Below are positions 16,722-23,165 of a DNA stretch of 33,083 nt, in pieces (the stretch's first letter is position 1; each line of letters starts with the position of its first letter). The stretch is taken from positions 1 to 33,083 of the forward strand of contig CAIZES010000437.1 in NCBI GenBank assembly GCA_903932045.1. The letters run 5' to 3'. A program made the translations under genes and the position numbers. This stretch comes from an uncultured Silvanigrella sp. (GTDB taxonomy: Bacteria; Bdellovibrionota_B; Oligoflexia; Silvanigrellales; Silvanigrellaceae). The notes below the pieces were generated by a model, which saw only the letters and a program-made list of their open reading frames with translations, did no database searches and was not told the DNA's origin.

Positions 16722-17782
16722 GCTGCAATAACCGCTTCAAACAGCCTTTTCGCAAAAGCAGCGTTTTCTGCCTGAAGTCCAATCAACCACTCACTTGCTT
16801 CGTCAGGCTCTAACGACCACGCAACACGTCCACGCATTGAAACCGCATTTTTCGTTGAAGAATTTTTTGCATCATCTGCTTTTAAACTCAAAGTTTTTCC
16901 ATCACCAACTGAGGACTTTTTAATTTTGTCGGCAGTTGTTTTTGTGCCCGTTTTTGCCACCGTGGAAGAACTAAGAGCCTGAACACGCGCAATTTGATCC
17001 CAACTCGGCAACTGAATACTGAGCACTTCACCAGAAGAAATTGCAGACACCGCTGCACTTGCGTGCTTGGCCAAACTCAGCGCTTCTACTTTCGAACGAG
17101 GCACCCGAAGCTTCACACCACCCACACTGCAGTCTTGCACAAAAGCAGGAATCCAAGTGCGATTAATTGTTGTCACTTCTTTCATCGTGGGTTCAGATTT
17201 TTTAAGTTTAGTAGATTTTGACGCCACTGAACCCTTAGCCCCCGTAACCCCCTTAGCCCCCTTAACCACCTTGGAACTTACTTTTGCACCTATTGTTTTT
17301 GATGCAACACCCTTCGCGTTTGGCATAGGAATCAGCGTCGTAACAGGAACAGCCAACTCAAACAAAACAGGAACCTCGCATTCAACGCGTCGCTGTGTCC
17401 TGTATCTACCGTCACAATATCGTTGAACAATAGAAACTAAAGTTTCGGCTCGCACGGGCTTCCTAATCCAATTCATGCAATCATCGTAGGCTGCCAATTC
17501 TTCGACAATCGCGGCATCAACGCCAGGCCTGTCAAATCCCGTGACTAACACAGGCGTTTGTAAAACTTTTTTGATACGCGCGGCGGTTTCAGCTCCATCA
17601 CGATCAGGAAGATCATAATCAACAACAACCGCATCAAAAGCCTTATCTCTGTTGATGATATCCAGCGTTTCAGCGCTTGTCCGCGCGACCACAACCTGCA
17701 CGCCAGGAAAAAAATCTTTCAAAACTTCGCTTGTCATCACAAGACTCGCCTTGCCAGCATCAGCAATCAGAATGCGCTTCAT
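16685..17782 (-). CDS. Response regulator receiver-PilZ fusion with low-complexity inserts
   Basis: A 365-residue protein. Residues 1-120 form a receiver domain: Asp55 in VVVDYDLPDRDG (phosphoacceptor), Thr81 in LVTGF, Lys108 in RKP. The usual acidic pair at the N-terminus is reduced to one (IADAG). Residues 126-132 (RYRTQRR) give the RxxxR half of a PilZ c-di-GMP site and 217-222 (DCSVGG) match D/NxSxxG; GRVAWSLEPDE near the end resembles the last PilZ strand. Between the two binding motifs sits a Lys/Gly/Ala/Ser/Thr-rich insert (about 155-200), and a second Lys/Ser/Thr-rich insert lies near 265-320. GGGGAG precedes the ATG by 5 bases. It follows a lipoprotein gene by 18 bases. The likely role is to combine phosphorylation and c-di-GMP signals; the output is unknown. 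Confidence 0.82.
   Translation of the reverse strand: MKRILIADAGKASLVMTSEVLKDFFPGVQVVVARTSAETLDIINRDKAFDAVVVDYDLPDRDGAETAARIKKVLQTPVLVTGFDRPGVDAAIVEELAAYDDCMNWIRKPVRAETLVSIVQRYCDGRYRTQRRVECEVPVLFELAVPVTTLIPMPNAKGVASKTIGAKVSSKVVKGAKGVTGAKGSVASKSTKLKKSEPTMKEVTTINRTWIPAFVQDCSVGGVKLRVPRSKVEALSLAKHASAAVSAISSGEVLSIQLPSWDQIARVQALSSSTVAKTGTKTTADKIKKSSVGDGKTLSLKADDAKNSSTKNAVSMRGRVAWSLEPDEASEWLIGLQAENAAFAKRLFEAVIAAQKSATSSTHSG
17232..17261 (-). repeat. 9-bp G-tract array, G-quadruplex-like motif
   Basis: On the coding (minus) strand runs of 5, 5, 5 and 3 guanines are separated by 4-base loops CTAA, TTAC and CTAA. The plus strand shows CCC, CCCCC, CCCCC, CCCCC at 17232-17234, 17239-17243, 17248-17252 and 17257-17261. 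It encodes part of the Lys-Gly-Ala-rich insert of the RR-PilZ protein. Confidence 0.85.
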
Positions 17783-17800
17783 TGTGGCTCCCCTTTTATA

Positions 17801-18394
17801 TTATTTAGACTGTTCTTCTGCTTTATCTTGTTGAATATTCTCTTCGCGACTGGAAATAATTTCTTTGGGTTCTTCACCTGGCTTGAGTTCTTGAGCTTTT
17901 ACGTCATCAAGCGGTATACCAACCTCCCACTCAAAACTCGAACCCAGACTTTCAACTTTCGAAATTGCCCATCGCCCATATTCGTAAACAAGATATGCCC
18001 TATTTTTAGTATCGAGCACGGGAGCTCTTTCGGGTCGCTCACCCACTTTCCACGACTTGTAAACAATTCGAAAATCGATTTGCACTTCCTTTTTGGACGC
18101 GTCACGACGCTCAATAATTTCAAAATTTCTGAAGTCATATTTCCTATCGATATACGCTTGTTTAAAGGAACTTTCAGACATATTCACTAACGACGTTTTG
18201 AGGGAGTCCGCAGAAAGGTCGACAAGGTCCAACCTATCCAACGGTTTCAAAACATTTACCGCTTTCTCTATATATGTGTGAAGCTGTTCTTCTGGAGGAA
18301 TATCCCTGCGAGACGAACATCCTCCACCGGTACAACCCGCCAAAAGACTCGCAAAGCCAAACACCACAATAGAACGTGCGAGCGATCTGTACAT
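17801..18394 (-). CDS. Lipoprotein of unknown function
   Basis: A protein of about 197 residues with a lipoprotein signal: basic RSLAR, hydrophobic SIVVFGFASLLA and lipobox LLAGC with Cys about 21. A Gly/Cys-rich GGGCSS follows. The body (HTYIEKAVNVLKPLDRLDL to AYLVYEYGRWAISKVESL) alternates helix and strand as in NTF2-like folds, but I do not recognise a family. The tail is Glu/Lys-rich (about 165-197), probably disordered. The ATG at 18394 is preferred over ATG 18400 because GGGGA then stands about 6 bases upstream. It lies 18 bases before the RR-PilZ gene and 34 bases after the PLD-like gene on the same strand. Confidence 0.75.
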   Translation of the reverse strand: MYRSLARSIVVFGFASLLAGCTGGGCSSRRDIPPEEQLHTYIEKAVNVLKPLDRLDLVDLSADSLKTSLVNMSESSFKQAYIDRKYDFRNFEIIERRDASKKEVQIDFRIVYKSWKVGERPERAPVLDTKNRAYLVYEYGRWAISKVESLGSSFEWEVGIPLDDVKAQELKPGEEPKEIISSREENIQQDKAEEQSK

Positions 18395-18428
18395 GAGCAT
18401 CCCCAGAAAAAAAATTACTGACTACAAA

Positions 18429-19217
18429 TTATTCGGGCAAGGTGCTTTCTCGATCGGAAACATCGGGTTTTCGGGTTGGAACACTTCCGCGATTTCCACC
18501 CGGCACAACCGTTTCAGGTTGCAAAAGCCCAGCCTCAACAAGACTGCCGCGAGTTGTACGTGGCAGGCCTCGATCCACAAACTTTCTCCGAATAACTCGT
18601 TCTCCACGACCAATTGTACCAGAGGGGATGCGAGACGCGGGGGCACTCGTCGGTTTCTTGGCACCAGCAAGAGGAATCGGCGCGAATTTGACCGGATTGC
18701 TCAAAGCCTCGAAAAACCACTGAGCAACATCTTCGGGTGGCAATGCTGCCGGGGAAAAGTTCACCCCTCCTTTGTGTTTAGGATCCAGTGATGCGGAAAC
18801 CGCCCAAACCCCATCATCAACAACCAACAATGTTTTCCAATTCCTGTTCGAATTTACCAACGGAGTCATACTGATTTCCACGTTGTTTTCCATAAGATAT
18901 GTATGTCGTGAGAGGTACCCTCGCGATTTTTTAGGGTCCAAAACAACACGAACATTCAACCCTCGCAACTTTGCAGAAAAAAGCGCAGAAGCCACATCAC
19001 CATCGAAAATTTGCGGAGTCACAACCAGAACACGCGTGCGAGCCTTTTGCACCGACTCCAAAAGAAGGTCGCGAAACACACCGTAGGAAGGGAATTGCAA
19101 AGGTGATAGCGGCAAAACAACCTGACTTGCAAATGCCTCAGGCACATAAAAATAAAAAATGAAACCAACGTGCAAAATTTTAAAATACTCAGAAACTCGC
19201 AAAGAACAACACCCCAT
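18429..19217 (-). CDS. PLD-superfamily-like exported protein with degenerate active site
   Basis: Residues from about 35 read like one phospholipase D fold unit: FRDLLLESVQKARTRVLVVTP, ALFSAKLRGLNVRVVLDPKK, YLMENNVEISM, and NRNWKTLLVVDDGVWAVSASLD. The last block is where H-x-K-x4-D should stand; the His is absent and Lys-Asp spacing is off by one, so catalysis is doubtful. The C-terminal 100 residues are Pro/Arg/Gly-rich and low in complexity. The N-terminus looks like a signal peptide (ILHVGFIFYFYVPEAFA). The start is uncertain: ATG 19217 is given, TTG 19202 has a better GGGGTG upstream, and the frame is open to TTG 19304. It heads the trio with the lipoprotein and RR-PilZ genes. Confidence 0.62.
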   Translation of the reverse strand: MGCCSLRVSEYFKILHVGFIFYFYVPEAFASQVVLPLSPLQFPSYGVFRDLLLESVQKARTRVLVVTPQIFDGDVASALFSAKLRGLNVRVVLDPKKSRGYLSRHTYLMENNVEISMTPLVNSNRNWKTLLVVDDGVWAVSASLDPKHKGGVNFSPAALPPEDVAQWFFEALSNPVKFAPIPLAGAKKPTSAPASRIPSGTIGRGERVIRRKFVDRGLPRTTRGSLVEAGLLQPETVVPGGNRGSVPTRKPDVSDRESTLPE

Positions 19218-19313
19218 CCAAAAATCTAACTCAACAAAGAAACAAATTTTAGCCTGTGGATTGAAAACCTTCAATGAGCTTCGCGCGAATTGAGTGAGTT
19301 GCAATGAAGTTTA

Positions 19314-19373
19314 GAAAGCAAAAGAAAGCAAAAGAAATCAAAGGGAGGCAAAGGGAGGCAAAAGGAATCACAC
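19314..19373. repeat. 10-bp-period polypurine tandem repeat
   Basis: Six consecutive 10-base units: GAAAGCAAAA twice, GAAATCAAAG, GGAGGCAAAG, GGAGGCAAAA, then a degenerate GGAATCACAC. Apart from the fixed C at position 6 the strand is nearly all purine. It lies between the rsmB stop and the PLD-like gene. Confidence 0.85.
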
Positions 19374-19376
19374 CTA

Positions 19377-20741
19377 TCATGCACGCCGGAAGACGACGGC
19401 ATAAAAGCCATCGATTTCTTCGGAATTTCCAGGAAACACAAGAACTTCATTGCAATTGGTAAGATATTTTCGATAATAATTGTGAATTCTGCCCGACAAA
19501 TGAACAATTGAAAACTCAGGATGCGTCGATAGAAATTGCTCGGTTTGCTTGACGGTTTCTTCTATTTCGTTACTACAAACCATATACACAAGCTCGCCGC
19601 CACTTTGCACAGCCGAGGCAAGCCCATCCAAAAGGCGCTTTTGTTCTTCGGCGTTACGCAAAATATCGTTTATATTACGAAGCCATTTAATTTCGGGATG
19701 TCTGCGAATAACACCCATAGAGGAACAAGGCGCATCCAAAACAACTTTAGAAAACGAGCGTCCTTTGGAAACTTCAACGGCATCGCCTTTACAAACTTCA
19801 CATCCAGAAAGGCCAACTCTCTCAAAATTCATTGCCATAACATCAATACGCTTCTGAGAAGAGTCAGACACCGTCAAGCGTTCGGGCGCAACACCCTCGT
19901 CCCACAAGTAAATAGCCTTCATACCCGGAGCTGCACAGGCATCAAACACCGTATCATTCGGGCCGGCCTGCACAAGGCTCGAAACCAGCTGGGCAGCTTC
20001 ATCTTGCACCATAAAAGCACCCATTTTAAAGGCTTCACACCTTTCAAAGGGCGGCAGCGACTCCAGATGCAAACAATTGCGCAAAGGACGCCCATGACTG
20101 GAAATACCGTAATTTCGGAGCAGAAACGAGGGCAATTCCTCACCATCTGGCAAAGGATTTTTCTGAATAATGCGAATGGAATGTTTGGGATGAGAGTTAT
20201 TTCCTTGACAAAGATGCTCCAAACGTTCTGGAGTCATCACCCTTAACCAGCGCTCAATCATCCACTGAGGGTGAGAACAATGCATTGCATAATATTCTGC
20301 CGTGGCCAACTCTTTATCGGGCTTTTCAAAATACTCACCTTTGCGAGCCACGCGTCTTAAAATAGCGTTCACAAATGATGCTGTATGACCAGCACCCACA
20401 ATTTTGATTGCCTCAACAGTTTCGGAAACGGCAGCACGATCGGGCACACGGTCCATATAATAAATTTGATAGCAACCCACACGAAGTGCATTTGCAACAC
20501 GGGGATCGAGCGATGCAAATGACCTCTCCATCATGTGCGACATAATCCAATCCATTTTTGAAAGCCAACGAAGGGAACCATAAACCATTTCAAAAATGAA
20601 AGCTCTATCGAGCGCACGCAAATCAGAATGATAAGCAAAAAGCCTATCAAGTGCCATATCGGCATGAACGCGGCGAGTAAGAACATGAGTAAGAGCATCA
20701 ATAGCGATTGCGCGCGTAAGCGCACCTTGACGTGTTGACAT
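19377..20741 (-). CDS. rsmB: 16S rRNA (cytosine-967 C5)-methyltransferase
   Basis: About 454 residues. The N-terminal NusB-like RNA-binding domain (about 1-150) includes RRVHADMALDRLF, LDRAFIFEMVYGSLRW and ASFVNAILRRVAR. The C-terminal SAM methyltransferase domain has VFDACAAPGMKAIYL, VSDSSQKRIDV, CKGDAVEV, and the two catalytic-cysteine motifs VVLDAPCSSMGVIRRHPE and VYMVCSNEIEE. Length fits RsmB (429 in E. coli). ATG at 20741 follows TTTGGAG by 7 bases; an extension to 20789 lacks family sequence. It is commonly found beside fmt/def, but here it follows the lapB-like gene after a 118-base gap on the same strand. Confidence 0.93.
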   Translation of the reverse strand: MSTRQGALTRAIAIDALTHVLTRRVHADMALDRLFAYHSDLRALDRAFIFEMVYGSLRWLSKMDWIMSHMMERSFASLDPRVANALRVGCYQIYYMDRVPDRAAVSETVEAIKIVGAGHTASFVNAILRRVARKGEYFEKPDKELATAEYYAMHCSHPQWMIERWLRVMTPERLEHLCQGNNSHPKHSIRIIQKNPLPDGEELPSFLLRNYGISSHGRPLRNCLHLESLPPFERCEAFKMGAFMVQDEAAQLVSSLVQAGPNDTVFDACAAPGMKAIYLWDEGVAPERLTVSDSSQKRIDVMAMNFERVGLSGCEVCKGDAVEVSKGRSFSKVVLDAPCSSMGVIRRHPEIKWLRNINDILRNAEEQKRLLDGLASAVQSGGELVYMVCSNEIEETVKQTEQFLSTHPEFSIVHLSGRIHNYYRKYLTNCNEVLVFPGNSEEIDGFYAVVFRRA

Positions 20742-20859
20742 GGATGTCTCCAAAAAAAGAACTTCGCGAACAGGTTTCCAAGGAACCAAAGCTCAGTTTT
20801 TCAACGAACTCAGCACAATGTCAAGCAAAAGAAAGAGAGTCAGAAACCCATCAAGAGTT

Positions 20860-22164
20860 CTAGACGGTTGCCTCAAAATTCTCGGAAATTTCAAAATTCA
20901 GCGTCGCAACAGGAAAAAACGACTCGAGTTCAAAGCATTGAGGACACTCCCAAACAAACTCACCCACCATGGCTGAACAAACCTTGCAACGGTGAGCTTT
21001 TAAGCCAACTTGCAACCCCTTTATCGTTCCCTCGGAAAGCGATGAAGACACCGATGAAATTCTAAAAATAACGGTTGGCACCACCAGAGCCGCCACCGGT
21101 AAGAAGGCATCCGCCGACAACGAGTTCCACCCTTGCGGTTCACAAACGAGCGTGGCCAGAACGAGACTTTCCACTGCACGGCGCGTATTTTTTTCCCCTG
21201 CTCGCCCCATACCGGAAGCAACCAAAAACTCAGCGTGAATATCGGGAAAAGCATTTATGGAATTTGGATTTTTCCCAAGTGCAACCATTAATTTCCGTGC
21301 ATGAGAGGCTGTAGCCATGGGAGAAAATTCGACTTCAGAATAAATTCGAGCCCAAGAATCGAGATCCGCAGCCAGAGCAATCCAGCGCCTCCGCACATCA
21401 CCCTCCACTTTTTCCAACATTTCCTCACTTGTGGTTTGCCACAGAAGCAAACGAGCCCTCGCGCACACAAACGACCACCGCGTTGCCAACGCCGCCGCAT
21501 CTTTGGCAGCAGCAATTTGCCCCGAACGTAATAAACTCTCACTATGTTCGCAAATGGCATGCGCAATTCGCGTACGAAGTTGGGAGTCGGCATCCCCCTT
21601 CCACAACGGCAAAAGTTCAAGTACGCGAACATAACGTTGAGACTTCGAAACAATACCAAGCAAAAACAGAAAAACCTGCCGATGCTTTGGTTTTCTACTG
21701 AGCAATTCAATACCCACGTCAAAGGCTCGCCCCGATAAACCAATAATAGAATAAGCTTGCGCCAACTCAAAAAGAGCCCTATTCGTTTCACCCTTGGAAA
21801 CACGTTCGTCGCCCAAAATATCAAGATACATCTGCACTGCATCGCGAGGACGATTTCCTTGCACCAAGCTTCGAGCATGCACAAACAGCGCCTCAATAGA
21901 GAAATCACCCAGGGTTTTTCGACGCTCGGCTTCATCGCCAGACTCTTCAAATGCTTTCAGCGGGGAAGAAACTGTTTGCTCAGGCAATGCGCTAGCAAAA
22001 CGCTTGATATTGCGAAAACGACGACGAAAGGCTCGCCACATTGACGGAAAAAGAAATCCAATCACTACGCCAGCAGAAAATCCGGCCACAAGAAAATACA
22101 CTGCCTCAACTGTGTCCCAAAGAGGAAGTCCTTCTGTTCCTGTTAAACCCAGGGGCCTTGGCAC
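20860..22164 (-). CDS. lapB: LapB/YciM-like TPR protein with C-terminal rubredoxin-like zinc motif
   Basis: A 434-residue protein with one N-terminal membrane anchor (VYFLVAGFSAGVVIGFLFP, about 21-40), then helical TPR-like repeats (ALFVHARSLVQGNRPRDAV, NRALFELAQAYSIIGLSGRAF and others). It ends with a metal knuckle, HRCKVCSAMVGEFVWECPQC, followed by ESFFPV. This order (anchor, TPRs, CxxC...CPxC) is that of LapB, which recruits LpxC to FtsH and so sets LPS synthesis. Overall similarity cannot be judged here, and the middle repeats are divergent. The start is GTG 22164, with AAGGAG 5 bases upstream. It is divergent from kdsB, another LPS gene, which supports the call. Confidence 0.72.
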   Translation of the reverse strand: MPRPLGLTGTEGLPLWDTVEAVYFLVAGFSAGVVIGFLFPSMWRAFRRRFRNIKRFASALPEQTVSSPLKAFEESGDEAERRKTLGDFSIEALFVHARSLVQGNRPRDAVQMYLDILGDERVSKGETNRALFELAQAYSIIGLSGRAFDVGIELLSRKPKHRQVFLFLLGIVSKSQRYVRVLELLPLWKGDADSQLRTRIAHAICEHSESLLRSGQIAAAKDAAALATRWSFVCARARLLLWQTTSEEMLEKVEGDVRRRWIALAADLDSWARIYSEVEFSPMATASHARKLMVALGKNPNSINAFPDIHAEFLVASGMGRAGEKNTRRAVESLVLATLVCEPQGWNSLSADAFLPVAALVVPTVIFRISSVSSSLSEGTIKGLQVGLKAHRCKVCSAMVGEFVWECPQCFELESFFPVATLNFEISENFEATV

Positions 22165-22259
22165 GCTGACTCCTTTCTATTATGGTCACCCACATAATGA
22201 GCACCGAACACATCATAGTGCCCTTCAATCTTATTGCGCAACGCCACGGGAGAAAAACC

Positions 22260-23165
22260 ATGGATGAAGCTTCCAATTCAAAACCAGAAACCAACACCAC
22301 AACCGACAACAGCCACACAACACGCATCTTTCTTGCCATTCCTGCCCGTCTTTGTTCTACCAGACTTCCCGAGAAACCACTTCAGGATCTCTGCGGAAAA
22401 CCTATGATATCTCGAGTTGCAGAACGCGCCCTAAAATTTGCAGAAGACTTGCAAAGGGCGCCTCAGATTGGAAACGTGTCTGTTTTGGTTGCAACCGACG
22501 ACACAAGAATTGCAAATGCGGTAAAGCGCCTGGGCGCGCAGGCTGCCATAACCTCCCCCGAACTCCGAAGCGGAACCGATCGCATATTTGCGGCACTAGA
22601 ACCTCTGCATTTGAACGAAGACGATTTGGTTATCAACATTCAAGGCGATGAACCTTTTTTTTCGTACGAAGACGTTTTTGCGCTCATTCAAAAAATGTTG
22701 GAATCTCCCACTATTCCCATGGGAACCCTCGCATTTTCAAGAACATCTGCCGCTCATTTTTTTAGAAGTTCGGTTGTCAAAGTTATTGCAGATGCAAATA
22801 TGCGCGCCATTTATTTCACCCGAGCTCCTGCTCCCTGGCCGCGCTCATTGCTAGGAGCCTCGGGGAATGAGTGGATGAAGAGTGACCTCACGAACACCAC
22901 CATTCAACCCTTCTTACATCACCTTGGTGTGTATGCATATCGATGGAAGGCTCTGAGAGAATTCTCTCGGAATCTTCCTCAAAGTCACCTAGAAAACCTT
23001 GAAGGACTAGAACAACTTCGCGCCGTTGAGGCCGGGTGGCACATCATTCTCGCCTTAGCAAAAGAAGAACCCTTTGGAATTGACACACCAGAAGATCTTG
23101 CTCAAGCTAATCAAATCATGTTGCAAAAACAAAATATCCTTCACGAAAAGGAAAAAAACTCATGA
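22260..23165 (+). CDS. kdsB: 3-deoxy-manno-octulosonate cytidylyltransferase (CMP-Kdo synthetase)
   Basis: Activates Kdo as CMP-Kdo for lipid A-core assembly. Visible motifs are AIPARLCSTRLPEKPLQDL (nucleotide-binding loop), VLVATDDTRIANAV, ELRSGTDRIFAAL, NIQGDEPFF, HHLGVYAYRWKALREF, and FGIDTPEDLAQAN at the end. The ATG at 22260 has GGGAG 7 bases upstream. It leaves an N-terminal extension of about 20 Thr/Asn/Ser-rich residues relative to E. coli KdsB, plus a longer C-terminus (302 versus 248). Starts at 22182 or 22197 would lengthen it further. The TGA stop overlaps the ATG of the next gene (ATGA at 23162-23165), so the two are translationally coupled. Confidence 0.93.
   Translation: MDEASNSKPETNTTTDNSHTTRIFLAIPARLCSTRLPEKPLQDLCGKPMISRVAERALKFAEDLQRAPQIGNVSVLVATDDTRIANAVKRLGAQAAITSPELRSGTDRIFAALEPLHLNEDDLVINIQGDEPFFSYEDVFALIQKMLESPTIPMGTLAFSRTSAAHFFRSSVVKVIADANMRAIYFTRAPAPWPRSLLGASGNEWMKSDLTNTTIQPFLHHLGVYAYRWKALREFSRNLPQSHLENLEGLEQLRAVEAGWHIILALAKEEPFGIDTPEDLAQANQIMLQKQNILHEKEKNS

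Noticed and set aside
19536-20246. 236-codon plus-strand open frame
   Set aside because: Antisense to rsmB across its conserved methyltransferase motifs; a shadow frame.
21288-21950. 220-codon minus-strand open frame
   Set aside because: Alternative frame within the lapB-like gene; Cys/Trp-rich composition without motifs, whereas the longer frame has anchor, TPRs and zinc motif.
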